DNA of 64,000 bases from Paracrocinitomix mangrovi (GTDB lineage: Bacteria; Bacteroidota; Bacteroidia; Flavobacteriales_D; Crocinitomicaceae): assembly GCF_019740355.2 (NCBI RefSeq), contig NZ_CP091819.1:2108001-2172000 (forward strand). Direction: 5' to 3'. Position numbers and translations under genes: made by a program. Within the stretch, counting starts at the first letter, position 1. Every line of letters starts with the position of its first letter. Of this stretch, positions 37,352 through 46,299 are shown one piece after another. The notes beneath the pieces are model-generated. The model saw nothing but the letters and a program-made list of their open reading frames with translations. It ran no database searches and was not told where the DNA came from.

Positions 37352-38020
37352 TTACAATTCAGTAAATGAAACAATTGAAGTGTCACAATGTTTTTGCACA
37401 ATTTGCAAAGAATCGATCTCTTCTCGAATTAAGGGATAGGTTTTATATCTAGGATTTTTTTCAAGCCAATCCAGTACAATTCCCGAACCTATCCTTTCAA
37501 TCGGTTTTTTCATAAGGGAATCAAGAGAGATTCCTTTCTCTTCGTAAGGATTATAAAACCTGAAAAATTCGTACAAAATTGGGTCAGCAAGCGTGTCGAT
37601 TCCCATGAAGTAATCCTTTGGATTGGATAAAAAATACATATCTCTTATGTCGTGTCCCATACTGCTATGGGAAAGATCAAACCTATAATTTTTAAGAAAA
37701 AAATAAGTCAAAAAAAATCTCAGAGTATCTGGATTGTTGTGTCTCAAAATAAGCAATGCGGGCTTGGTATTTATTGTGTCATGAGGATAGCCGCGTGTGT
37801 CTTCAATTGAAAAGCTCCGAAACAAACTATCAATGTGAGAAGTGGCTTCTTCCTCATTTGTTACATACAGGTAATCTATAGGTTTAATAATTTGGGTACT
37901 ATCCACTGAGTCCTTAACTGTGTCCTGAATAGTCGTTGATGAGCCACTGGATTCCGTTGAATCATTACAAGATATAAGCAGTAAGGTGCAAAGTGATGAT
38001 ATAATAGCAAATGGGCGCAT
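37352..38020 (-). CDS. Hypothetical lipoprotein
   Basis: A 222-residue lipoprotein (ISC, Cys18) with a Ser/Asp-rich linker and a helical body without known motif. Its cassette ends match over 10 bases (gttataagcc with ggcttataac). Confidence 0.62.
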   Translation of the reverse strand: MRPFAIISSLCTLLLISCNDSTESSGSSTTIQDTVKDSVDSTQIIKPIDYLYVTNEEEATSHIDSLFRSFSIEDTRGYPHDTINTKPALLILRHNNPDTLRFFLTYFFLKNYRFDLSHSSMGHDIRDMYFLSNPKDYFMGIDTLADPILYEFFRFYNPYEEKGISLDSLMKKPIERIGSGIVLDWLEKNPRYKTYPLIREEIDSLQIVQKHCDTSIVSFTEL

Positions 38021-38034
38021 GGCAGAACTGTAAT

Positions 38035-38205
38035 GGCTTATAACGTTTGGGTAAAGCTAGCAATTTATTGCGACGTGAAGTGCGCTGGCCAAACCCGTAC
38101 TCTGGCTGTCCGACCGAGATGGCCGCCAGGATTATGGACACGAAAAGGGCGAAAGCGTGCCGGCCAAAGGGTCGGACGTTAGCTTTAGCTATTATGTTAT
38201 GAATA
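38035..38205 (-). repeat. attC site
   Basis: Left end ggcttataacgtttgggtaaagc; right end agctttagctattatgttatgaata. The inner arms differ in type, a possible hybrid site. Confidence 0.85.
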
Positions 38206-38210
38206 GTTTT

Positions 38211-38879
38211 TCAACTCACCCAACGTGTATTTTTCCAAACTAATTCCCACTTATCTTTCTGTTTCTTAAATAAGTATGTAGTACCACTTCCGCAAAGACC
38301 CCAACAGTGTCTATCAACTTCAATTAATAAGTAATTTCCGTCCGAACTTAGGGTAGGTTTTGAGAATGTATAATGAGCTGGAAAATCTTGTGAACCATTT
38401 TGACCATTTTTAATCCTGTTTGTCAAAGAGTCAGAATCTAAAATATTTAAGTTTGGATAACAAATTTCGTCAATTCTAGATGGTTTGGCTCCATAGTTCT
38501 CAAAGTCTTTTCTTGTGAAAATAGTATCAAGTTGTTTTGTTGTCCAAAGGTATGATGTGTCTAATTTTTCATGGTATTTGTTCGAAAACAAACTGCGTTT
38601 TTTTTCAGGTTTTTCACCAGAGAAATCAACTTTTGAAAATGACAAAGGTCTTGCAGGTAAATATAACTCAGTGCCAACTATTTCAACTGAATCAGCTTCA
38701 TTGTAGCAATTTTCTAAGAGGTAAATTGCAAAGCCAAATAAAGTGTCGCACTTGTCTATTGTGTTGTTATTTTCTTGTGGCAAATTATTAGAATTTTCCT
38801 TACTGAAATTGCAAAAAGAAAATAGAGTGCTAATTAAAATTAGAAGTGCAGAATGAATATAAGCCTTGTAATTATTCAT
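38211..38879 (-). CDS. Hypothetical lipoprotein
   Basis: A 222-residue lipoprotein (SFC, Cys23). The C-terminal part (SSDGNYLLIEVDRHCWGLCGSGTTYLFKKQKDKWELVWKN) has a CWGLC pair and the strand pattern of small secreted proteins. No family assigned. Ends of the cassette match perfectly (gttatgaata). Confidence 0.62.
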   Translation of the reverse strand: MNNYKAYIHSALLILISTLFSFCNFSKENSNNLPQENNNTIDKCDTLFGFAIYLLENCYNEADSVEIVGTELYLPARPLSFSKVDFSGEKPEKKRSLFSNKYHEKLDTSYLWTTKQLDTIFTRKDFENYGAKPSRIDEICYPNLNILDSDSLTNRIKNGQNGSQDFPAHYTFSKPTLSSDGNYLLIEVDRHCWGLCGSGTTYLFKKQKDKWELVWKNTRWVS

Positions 38880-39048
38880 AACGTTTGGGTAAAGCTAGCA
38901 ATTTATTGCGACGTGAAGTGCGTAGGCCAAACCCGTACTCTGGCTGTCCGATCGTGTGAAGGCCAAACCACTTTATGGGCACGCTATGGGTGCAAGTGAG
39001 TTGAAAAAAAAGGGAAGGACATGCGCTTTACCTATTGTGTTATGGGGC
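38874..39048 (-). repeat. attC site
   Basis: Left end tattcataacgtttgggtaaagc; right end gcgctttacctattgtgttatgggg. gtaaagc and gctttac pair exactly. Confidence 0.88.
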
Positions 39049-39053
39049 GTTTT

Positions 39054-39578
39054 CTACTCTTGAAAATACGCTTTGATTAGGTCATAGTAGTAGCTCATTC
39101 CGTATATGTTATCATCAATTTGGTATTCATGATTGGGTGCTGTGAGCAACAGTCCGTAGTTAATTGTATCACGATCAATAATCACATCTTGGTTGTAATT
39201 TCCATTTATAATTACATATCGATTTTCTGTTGAGGTTGTTTTTACATCTTTGAAGAATTTCTCTTGTTCAAGAGAATCTAGAGCGTCACTTATTCCAAAA
39301 CCAAAATCTGAATCAACTTCATATATCCATTCTTCTCCTTTTTCAAGATAACTATTGAATCGTACAGTGTCTGGAATGAAAATAACTACATGTTTACCAT
39401 TTATAAAAGTAGAGTCCTTTAATTTTGCCAATTCTAGTTCTTCTACCTGATTTTCAGTTGCAATAGTGTCCGTTTGAATTTGAGGTTCTGATTTGGTTTG
39501 GTTATGGGTTTTCTCTTCCGACGGCTGCGAACAACCGAACAGTAGCAAAGTCGAGATGATCATTAATTTATTGCTCAT
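39054..39578 (-). CDS. Hypothetical lipoprotein
   Basis: A 174-residue lipoprotein (FGC, Cys16) with a polar linker rich in Gln, Thr and Glu, then a beta-rich domain. Cassette start gttatggggc and end gccccataac are exact complements. The start codon lies 15 bp from the attC core. Confidence 0.62.
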   Translation of the reverse strand: MSNKLMIISTLLLFGCSQPSEEKTHNQTKSEPQIQTDTIATENQVEELELAKLKDSTFINGKHVVIFIPDTVRFNSYLEKGEEWIYEVDSDFGFGISDALDSLEQEKFFKDVKTTSTENRYVIINGNYNQDVIIDRDTINYGLLLTAPNHEYQIDDNIYGMSYYYDLIKAYFQE

Positions 39579-39584
39579 AGCAAT

Positions 39585-39759
39585 GCCCCATAACGTTTGG
39601 GTAAAGCTAGCAATTTATTGCGACGTGAAGTGCGTGGGCCAAACCCGTACTCTGGCTGTCCGACCGTGTGAAGGCCAAACCACTTTATGGGCACGCAATG
39701 GGTGCAAGTGAGTTGGCAAAAAAGGGAAGGACATGCGCTTTACCTACTGTGTTATGGCT
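39585..39759 (-). repeat. attC site
   Basis: Left end gccccataacgtttgggtaaagc; right end gctttacctactgtgttatggcta. Near-identical to 38874-39048 apart from the outer ends. Confidence 0.88.
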
Positions 39760-40336
39760 AGTTTTTCATGGCATCACAATCCTCTTGACTCCAGCAATCG
39801 GTGCAAGGTTGTTCTACTTTTTCGAATTCTTTTTCGAATTCCGAATTAACATAATCATTAATTGTAGAATGTCCATTTTCCCAATTAAATTTCCAGGCCG
39901 CAACTCCTGAATATTTTTCGTTCCAGCTAATTGAGCAATTTAATTTTTCATTAGTTTCAAAGCTTTCTGAATTGATCAAAATTTCTCCTGAGCTAGAAAT
40001 TCGCGAATTTATTATTTTGAATTTAAATTCTTCCTGCGTGCCATGTAATAAAATGGTCCAGTTATTTTCAACTTCTGTAATGCTAATCATTCCGTTTCCC
40101 ATGTCACAGCTTTCATAAATTATAAATGAAGAATCTGTTTTAGTTAACTGAATCCAGTTTTTTGGAAATTCATCCAATTCATATGGCTGAAATTTAGCAA
40201 TATCAATAGAATCAGATGAGTTCTGCTCATTTTTTGTTTCTTGCAAACTCTCATGAATATTAGAGTTAGAATTACAGGATATAACAATAAATATTATTGA
40301 GGTTAGAATAGATATTTGTTTGATGTAATTAGCCAT
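39758..40336 (-). CDS. Hypothetical lipoprotein with Cys-rich C-terminus
   Basis: A 192-residue lipoprotein (ISC, Cys21). The C-terminal tail CTDCWSQEDCDAM contains three close Cys, which may be metal- or disulfide-binding. The stop lies at the attC right end. Ends of the cassette match perfectly (gttatggcta with tagccataac). Confidence 0.62.
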   Translation of the reverse strand: MANYIKQISILTSIIFIVISCNSNSNIHESLQETKNEQNSSDSIDIAKFQPYELDEFPKNWIQLTKTDSSFIIYESCDMGNGMISITEVENNWTILLHGTQEEFKFKIINSRISSSGEILINSESFETNEKLNCSISWNEKYSGVAAWKFNWENGHSTINDYVNSEFEKEFEKVEQPCTDCWSQEDCDAMKN

Positions 40337-40525
40337 AACGTTTGAGCAAAGCTAGCAATTTATGGTGCGCGCAGCAAACCTAAATTGCGAACGAGTGCGT
40401 TGGCAAAAAAGCCCCGGACTTTGGCTGTCCGACCGTGAGCTGGCCGCCCGGACTTTGGACAAGAAATGGGCGAAATGTGAGATGGACAAGGGTGGACGTA
40501 AGCTTTGCTTACTGTGTTAGCTGGC
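40330..40525 (-). repeat. attC site, long type
   Basis: Left end tagccataacgtttgagcaaagc; right end gctttgcttactgtgttagctgg. Here the arms are the gcaaagc/gctttgc version, a compensated change from the other sites. Confidence 0.87.
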
Positions 40526-40539
40526 GTTTTCTACCAAAA

Positions 40540-41121
40540 TCAATTACCTCCGTTCTTTATGGGTAGATTTTGAACTAGTTCCTCAAATGTTTCAAAATTT
40601 TGACGATTCACTCGTTCCAATATTCTTTTGATATTTCCAGAACAATAATCAGCTTCATTGCAATTATACCCACAATTACTGCACAAAGAAGGGCTGTAGA
40701 AAACAAAATCTTGAGTTGTATACAAATGAGGTCCTGAATTCGGCCAGCAGCAACTCGACATGATTATAATATCAATTGAATGTTTTGAAATTCTATCTAA
40801 TTCTGATATAGGATAAATTTCAAAGGTAAGTCCGAATGATTTTGAACTTTCATTTACGGATTTTTTAGTACTGTCTGAACGATAGAATTCAATTTTAGCG
40901 ATCAAAAATTTTGATTCTATTGAGTCTAATGCCAAAACATTGTACTTCCATAAATCCAAGGAGTCATAGACAATTTCGGTATTGAATAATGTAAGATCCC
41001 ATTTCATATTATCAAGAATGATCACTGAGTTGCTGTCATTCTCAGAAGGTAAAGTAATCTGACTAAACCCTTGAAAAGTTATTAGAATTACTAAATATGA
41101 CAACAAGTATTTCAAGTTCAT
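40540..41121 (-). CDS. Exported Cys-rich hypothetical protein
   Basis: A 193-residue protein with a signal peptide (about 1-20, QGFSQ). The C-terminal half is Cys-rich (SSCCWPNSG, SLCSNCGYNCNEADYC), with a possible CxxC-based metal site. No family recognised. Confidence 0.6.
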   Translation of the reverse strand: MNLKYLLSYLVILITFQGFSQITLPSENDSNSVIILDNMKWDLTLFNTEIVYDSLDLWKYNVLALDSIESKFLIAKIEFYRSDSTKKSVNESSKSFGLTFEIYPISELDRISKHSIDIIIMSSCCWPNSGPHLYTTQDFVFYSPSLCSNCGYNCNEADYCSGNIKRILERVNRQNFETFEELVQNLPIKNGGN

Positions 41122-41128
41122 ATCAATG

Positions 41129-41304
41129 ACAGCTAACGTTTGGCTAAAGCTAGCAATTTATTGCGTGCGAAGTGTGCGGGCAAAAAATCCCGGACTTTGG
41201 CTGTCCGACCGAGTTAGGCCAAACCAGGACTTTGGACACGCCACTGGGAGCAAGTGCGTTCGGCCAAGGGTGGACGCTTAGCTTTAGCTATTGTGTTATG
41301 GGTA
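41129..41304 (-). repeat. attC site
   Basis: Left end gacagctaacgtttggctaaagc, right end gctttagctattgtgttatgggta; gctaaagc and gctttagc pair exactly. Confidence 0.88.
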
Positions 41305-41309
41305 GTTTT

Positions 41310-41903
41310 TCACCCCTGCAATTCAATCTTCGCACCAGGTCGCTTTAAGAAAACTTTCGGTGAGAGTTTGTACTCACCGCTATTGAAGAGATCATTGGCT
41401 CCTTGTGTTAGCTGGCTCAAAGATGTACTGTTTGATGCAGGTCCTATTATCAAAAGCTCTCTTGACGGGATTGCAACTATTGCATTATCATTGTACTTCG
41501 CAAGTACCTGAGACCATAGAGATTCCATTAAAATCAAAGATGCTTCTAAATTTCTGTCCAATTTCACCATTTGAAGGTTATCATCACCCTCAATAGAAAT
41601 TCCAGTTTTATTAGCGTAATTCTCGAGATTGGCCAATGCAATCTCTTTGATTTGAGCAATGTTTTTTTGGAGATCTTTAAGGCTCTCTTCGTTCAAGTAT
41701 TCAAATTGACTTCCCGTATCTTCTGCAAAGTAGATATGTAGGTTATCAACCAGATGTTCTGAAATTGGCTGAGAAATGTTTTCGAGACCAGCCGAAGTTC
41801 CTCCGCCCAGCTGAGCTTTTATTATCGGAAATATTCTCTGAAGGTTATGTTCCTTATTCTGTGCAGCTTGACCTGCTGATTTGCCAAATAGTTTCTTTAA
41901 CAT
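41310..41903 (-). CDS. DUF1444-like cytoplasmic protein
   Basis: A 197-residue soluble protein: an N-terminal basic segment (MLKKLFGKSAGQ), a fold with LVDNLHIYFAEDTGSQFEYLNEESL and AIVAIPSRELLIIGP. This agrees with the DUF1444/YtpQ group by pattern, so the assignment is moderate. One of the few non-exported cassette proteins; no enzyme activity can be inferred. Confidence 0.6.
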   Translation of the reverse strand: MLKKLFGKSAGQAAQNKEHNLQRIFPIIKAQLGGGTSAGLENISQPISEHLVDNLHIYFAEDTGSQFEYLNEESLKDLQKNIAQIKEIALANLENYANKTGISIEGDDNLQMVKLDRNLEASLILMESLWSQVLAKYNDNAIVAIPSRELLIIGPASNSTSLSQLTQGANDLFNSGEYKLSPKVFLKRPGAKIELQG

Positions 41904-41928
41904 AATTGCTTTGCTTAATTACCCATAA

Positions 41929-42090
41929 CGTTTGGCTAAAGCTAGCAATTTATTGCGTGCGAAGTGTGCGGGCAAAAAATCCCGGACTATGGCTGTCCGA
42001 CCGTGATGGCCGCCCGGATTATGGACACGTAATGGGCGAAAGCGTGCCGGCCAAGGGTCGGGCGTTAGCTTTAGCTATTATGTTGTGTTT
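41929..42090 (-). repeat. attC site
   Basis: Left end tacccataacgtttggctaaagc pairs with gttatgggta. Right end agctttagctattatgttgtgttta; the core is gttgtgt rather than gttatg or gttag. Confidence 0.87.
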
Positions 42091-42100
42091 AGTTTTTTAC

Positions 42101-42763
42101 TTAGGTTGCATTCGTTTTACGAATAGGGACATCTACTTTTGACCTTTCTTTTACAACTACACCTTTTTCATCAGGCCAGTTTGAGTTTATATATTCAAAC
42201 TTTCCTAGTTCAACCATTTCTTCCAAAATACGTTTTCCATCCGCATAGTCACAAAACAACTTAACAGGTATTGGCTCGTATTCTTGTGTTGTCTTAATAA
42301 ATTGGACAAAAAAGTAAGGATCAAGTTGTCCGAACTCTAAGCCATAGTTCAATGGAACTTCAATTTGTTGACCGGTCTCTTTATTAGTGAATGCACAATG
42401 AATTCCATGAAATGCGTACTTCCAACCGTTAAATTCTCCCACAGGTTCATAACCAAATTTATTTGTATGGCGCAAAGTGTCCATTGGTAATTCTGGGTTG
42501 ATCGTAATGTCGTATTCTTTCGCAAATGCTGTTATTAGTTTTGTAGCGAGATTCCGATAATCTTTGGCACATTTTTCAAAAAAATCTTGATTATTGTGAA
42601 TTTCCTCTGAAGTAATAAGTTTGACAATATTTATTTCTGGTAAAACCGTATGAATTCCGATTTGAAAATTAGGATGATCAGATTTCCATTTTTTTCCGAT
42701 TGATTCCCTTTTAGATTTTATCCATCTGCCAAATTTTACTTTCAATCTGATTCCATTTGGCAA
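42101..42763 (-). CDS. Hypothetical cytoplasmic protein, start uncertain
   Basis: A 220-residue reading from a TTG at 42763. The frame stays open and coding-like upstream to about 42838 (DQILVCKRIKDLPTSDQIQ) but has no ATG, GTG or TTG there before the TGA. Either the true start is at 42763, or an upstream ATG has been lost by mutation at the attC junction. No signal peptide, no recognised family. Confidence 0.58.
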   Translation of the reverse strand: MPNGIRLKVKFGRWIKSKRESIGKKWKSDHPNFQIGIHTVLPEINIVKLITSEEIHNNQDFFEKCAKDYRNLATKLITAFAKEYDITINPELPMDTLRHTNKFGYEPVGEFNGWKYAFHGIHCAFTNKETGQQIEVPLNYGLEFGQLDPYFFVQFIKTTQEYEPIPVKLFCDYADGKRILEEMVELGKFEYINSNWPDEKGVVVKERSKVDVPIRKTNAT

Positions 42764-42847
42764 AGATTGGATTTGGTCACTTGTTGGTAAATCTTTAATT
42801 CGCTTACAAACTAATATTTGATCTTTAAGTTTCAGGTCAACTCAATT

Positions 42848-43018
42848 AAACACAACGTTTGGGTAAAGTTAGGCATTTATGCCGTCTTGATGTGCGCAGG
42901 CCGAAACCCCGGACTCTGGCTGTCCGACCGAGGGAGGGTAACCCGGTAAGTGGACACGCTATTGGGTGGATGTGTAAGGCCAAGGGTGGACGTTTGTTTT
43001 AGGTAATGTGTTAGGAGC
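42848..43018 (-). repeat. attC site, aggcattta subfamily
   Basis: Left end taaacacaacgtttgggtaaag pairs exactly with gttgtgttta. Right end ttttaggtaatgtgttaggagc; its inner arm is altered. Loop begins aggcatttatgccgtc. Confidence 0.84.
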
Positions 43019-43022
43019 AGTT

Positions 43023-43538
43023 CTACTCATTAGTATATCTATTTTCTTGAGCTCTTAAATTCACAGAATCCCAAAGCGAGTCCAATTCACAAGATCCTTT
43101 AAAATTAATATCACCCTTATTTGTGAAAATATTTTCAGGGAAAAATTGGTAATGATTTGCTGCTTCCGTAATATCAATTTTACCAACAAGACAATTCTCT
43201 TTATTGAAAACTGTGAATCCAGCAAACAAACCAAGGTCCGCTTTGTCAGAATAATTGCCTTGAACCCAATTCGAACTATCTAGAATTATTGTTTTCAATT
43301 GACTTATTTCTTCAGAATTCAAGTCCGTCCAACTCTTTTCAGTGTAAAGGAAATCAGAGCATGATTTTCCATAATACTCTATATGTACTTCTTCAAATTG
43401 ATATGATTTAAAAAAGCGAACACGATATTGATCTGACAGTTTGGTCCAGTCCAGGTTCAACTCACCGCATTCCTTTAATTCCGAATTTGAACAATTTGAT
43501 AACAGGATAGATGATATAATAACAAGAAATAATCGCAT
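43023..43538 (-). CDS. Hypothetical lipoprotein
   Basis: A 171-residue lipoprotein (SNC, Cys16) with a beta-rich body and three further Cys (GKSCSDF, KENCLVG, KGSCELD). No family recognised. Confidence 0.61.
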   Translation of the reverse strand: MRLFLVIISSILLSNCSNSELKECGELNLDWTKLSDQYRVRFFKSYQFEEVHIEYYGKSCSDFLYTEKSWTDLNSEEISQLKTIILDSSNWVQGNYSDKADLGLFAGFTVFNKENCLVGKIDITEAANHYQFFPENIFTNKGDINFKGSCELDSLWDSVNLRAQENRYTNE

Positions 43539-43541
43539 TAA

Positions 43542-43719
43542 TTGCTTCCTAACGTTTGGGTAAAGTTAGGCATTTATGCCGTCTTGATGTGCGGTGGCGA
43601 AAAACCCCGGACTCTGGTTTGTCCGACCGAGTGATGGAAGCCCGGATATGAACACGTACTGGGAGGGAAAAGCGAGGCCAGAGTGTCGGACATGAACTTT
43701 ACCTACTGTGTTAGGTGCA
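43542..43719 (-). repeat. attC site, aggcattta subfamily
   Basis: Left end gcttcctaacgtttgggtaaag; right end aactttacctactgtgttaggtgca; gtaaag and ctttac pair. Confidence 0.87.
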
Positions 43720-43724
43720 GTTTT

Positions 43725-44798
43725 CTAAAGTCCCAACTTTTCAAGTTCTGATGAAGCTTCTTCAGAGCCAAGTTCAATTGCACCTTGCAAAAACTCTAAT
43801 GCTAGGTCTATGTTATCAGTTTCGACATAGCATTTGCCAAGACCATACATCAAAAAAGCTGTCGTGTCATATTGTAGCATTGTTTTGAAATCGGGTATAG
43901 CTTCATGATAGCGCTTCATGTCAAGTAAAATTGACGCTCGATTGCCGTATGCCCAATCATTTATTGGAGTAATTTCTATGGCGGTGTTTACATCCTGCAG
44001 TGCTTTGTCCAGTTGACCAAGTTCTTGGTAAACAGTAGCTCGATTACTGTGCCAATTACCACCGAGATCAATAGCTTTGGAATAATCTGCAAGTGCCAAA
44101 TCAAATTGTTCTGATTCTGCGTAAGCAATACCTCTGCGGTTGTAAAGTGAGTGGTCTTCTGGCGAGAATTCAATTGATTTAGAATAATAAACTATAGCTG
44201 AATCATAATTAGAAATCGCTTCGAAGCAGTCACCTATTTTCATGAATGTCATATCAAGTCCACTTGTAAATCCTAAGCTTATAGCTGTCTCAAAATCAAT
44301 AATTGCATTATTCCATTCATGTATTTCTTTGTAACAATTACCTCTCATATAGTGAGCAACATCCAAATAAAAGGAGTCTGGAAATACGTTTACTTTTTGA
44401 ATGATACTTGTGAAGTCCTGAATAGCATATTCATAGTGTTTAAATTCATATGCTAGATTTCCTCTGTTTAATAAAGCATTTTTATTGTTCGGATTGAACA
44501 AGAGAATATGGTTGTAATCAAGAACGCTTAACTTAATACTATCAAGCTGTATGTAGGCATAGGCTCTTCTCGTTAATGCGGTTTCATTTGCAGATTGGAT
44601 TGATAAAATTTCTGAACAAGTTTCAATACTCTCGATATATTGATTAGACTTACTGAGATTTTGTGATTGCATTAAAAGCTCTTCTATATGTAAAGAATCG
44701 GATTCAGATAAACTTGCAGATTCTGAAGAGGTTCCATTGCAACTCAACAAATTAGTTGACAGCAAAATTAGTACAGGTATGTAATATCGTAATTGCAC
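43725..44798 (-). CDS. TPR-repeat lipoprotein
   Basis: A 357-residue lipoprotein (LSC, Cys20). Eight or so tetratricopeptide repeats cover about residues 35-350 (ALTRRAYAYIQLDSIKLSVLDYNHI, SLYNRRGIAYAESEQFDLALADYSKAI). It probably holds a protein partner at the periplasmic face. Cassette ends are exact complements (gttaggtgca with tgcacctaac). Confidence 0.78.
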   Translation of the reverse strand: MQLRYYIPVLILLSTNLLSCNGTSSESASLSESDSLHIEELLMQSQNLSKSNQYIESIETCSEILSIQSANETALTRRAYAYIQLDSIKLSVLDYNHILLFNPNNKNALLNRGNLAYEFKHYEYAIQDFTSIIQKVNVFPDSFYLDVAHYMRGNCYKEIHEWNNAIIDFETAISLGFTSGLDMTFMKIGDCFEAISNYDSAIVYYSKSIEFSPEDHSLYNRRGIAYAESEQFDLALADYSKAIDLGGNWHSNRATVYQELGQLDKALQDVNTAIEITPINDWAYGNRASILLDMKRYHEAIPDFKTMLQYDTTAFLMYGLGKCYVETDNIDLALEFLQGAIELGSEEASSELEKLGL

Positions 44799-44969
44799 CT
44801 AACGTTTGAGCAAAGATAGGCATTTATGCCGGCGCGAGGCGCGTTGGCCAAAACCCCGGACTTTGGCTGTCCGACCGTGTGATGGCAAAAACCACTTTAT
44901 GGACACGTTTTGGGCGCAAAGTGAGATGGACAAGTGTCGGACGTGAGCTTTGCTTACTATGTTAGCAAC
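44794..44969 (-). repeat. attC site, aggcattta subfamily
   Basis: Left end tgcacctaacgtttgagcaaag; right end gctttgcttactatgttagcaact. gcaaag and ctttgc pair. Confidence 0.87.
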
Positions 44970-44989
44970 TGTTTTTTAATACCAATTAA

Positions 44990-45328
44990 TTAGCTATTGG
45001 TAGTTGAGTTCAAGTATTCAAGAAGGTAGAGAAAATCTGAGTCGGTGCCATTCGGAATTTCATATTCCCAAGGAGTTCCGCTAGATGATATAATTCTCAG
45101 AATTGTAGGTTCATCTGCGTTGCTAACTATGTCGGCAATTATTTGGTGCCAACCTGGTAATTTATACCAGAAACTGTCTTTCTGACGTTTTATCTTAATT
45201 TCCTTAACATCAGAAAATTGGTATTGCTTTGTTTTTCCAGTTTCTTGAGATTCAACAGAGAAATAGTCTTCATAAACATTGATTCTGGGGAATCCAGTTT
45301 TTTCAAATGTAATTGGGTAGAGACTCAT
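44990..45328 (-). CDS. Small PH-like soluble protein, hypothetical
   Basis: A 112-residue protein without signal peptide or helix anchor. GFPRINVYEDYFSVESQETGKTKQYQFSDVKEIKIKRQ has the strand order of a bacterial PH-like fold. Shortest cassette protein. Function unknown. Confidence 0.58.
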   Translation of the reverse strand: MSLYPITFEKTGFPRINVYEDYFSVESQETGKTKQYQFSDVKEIKIKRQKDSFWYKLPGWHQIIADIVSNADEPTILRIISSSGTPWEYEIPNGTDSDFLYLLEYLNSTTNS

Positions 45329-45340
45329 TTCTATTGCAAT

Positions 45341-45538
45341 AGTTGCTAACGTTTGGGTAAAGCTAGTAATTTGTTACTTGCGCAGCAAGTGCAAATTACG
45401 TGCGAAAGTGCGCTGGCCAAACCCCGGATACTGGGCGCGTCCTACGTGAAGTGGCCAAACCAAGATATGTACACGCAAATGGGAGCAAGTGTGATGGACA
45501 AGGGAGGACGCTTTGCTTTACCTATTGTGTTATGCACA
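45341..45538 (-). repeat. attC site, long type
   Basis: Left end agttgctaacgtttgggtaaagc; right end gctttacctattgtgttatgcaca. Part of the exact tandem duplication (copy A). Loop hairpin acttgcgcagcaagt. Confidence 0.88.
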
Positions 45539-46107
45539 GTTTTAACCACCTAAGTCCGTAATTCTCTTTTTTGGATATGGATCATTAGGATTAATAGCTA
45601 ATGCTCTTTGAAACAACAGTAATGCTTTTTCATGGTTTCCTTCTTTAACATATTTTTCTGCTGTCTGAATAATTGCGAAATATTGCTCTTCATCTGAATC
45701 ACAATGTATTACCATTTTATCAATATCATTTATTCTAGAAGTGACATGAGCGTCTTGTTTACATCCTGAATAAATTCGATATGACAAGCAATAATTTCTT
45801 TTAGTAAATAAAGAGTCGGCGAACAAGACTACTGCCAGATTTGGATTCTTTGAATTTTCAATTTTGTCAACCAAAGATTCGCAAATTGAGATCATACTTT
45901 GTACATAGTTGAATTTCCATTCTTTTGAGGCTATTTTGTAATGATTGAGAGCTTTCTGGAATTTTTGATTTCTAAAATTTCTGTCGGCTTTATTTATTTC
46001 AGACTGATAAGCTTTCCAGTTTATATTAATCTCTTGGCAAAAGGTGGTCTTTGTGCAAAACAAAAAAATTAAGGTAAGTACTTTGATTATTTTTGCGTAA
46101 TTGTGCA
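45347..46107 (-). repeat. Exact tandem duplication of a whole cassette, copy A
   Basis: 761 bp that recurs at 46108-46868 (copy B), containing one attC body and one gene. The two encoded proteins are identical over 188 residues. The boundaries fall in the shared taac core. Confidence 0.9.
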
Positions 46108-46108
46108 T
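45542..46108 (-). CDS. Exported TPR-like protein, copy A
   Basis: A 188-residue protein with a signal peptide (about 1-24, TTFCQ). Two TPR-like pairs are visible: NFRNQKFQKALNHYKIASKEW and KYVKEGNHEKALLLFQRALAINPNDPYP. Identical to the protein at 46303-46869. Function unknown. Confidence 0.72.
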   Translation of the reverse strand: MHNYAKIIKVLTLIFLFCTKTTFCQEININWKAYQSEINKADRNFRNQKFQKALNHYKIASKEWKFNYVQSMISICESLVDKIENSKNPNLAVVLFADSLFTKRNYCLSYRIYSGCKQDAHVTSRINDIDKMVIHCDSDEEQYFAIIQTAEKYVKEGNHEKALLLFQRALAINPNDPYPKKRITDLGG

Positions 46109-46299
46109 AACGTTTGGGTAAAGCTAGTAATTTGTTACTTGCGCAGCAAGTGCAAATTACGTGCGAAAGTGCGCTGGCCAAACCCCGGATACTGGGCGCG
46201 TCCTACGTGAAGTGGCCAAACCAAGATATGTACACGCAAATGGGAGCAAGTGTGATGGACAAGGGAGGACGCTTTGCTTTACCTATTGTGTTATGCACA
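46102..46299 (-). repeat. attC site, long type
   Basis: Same sequence as 45341-45538 except the outer left end (tgtgcataac). The internal junction of the tandem duplication lies here. Confidence 0.88.
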
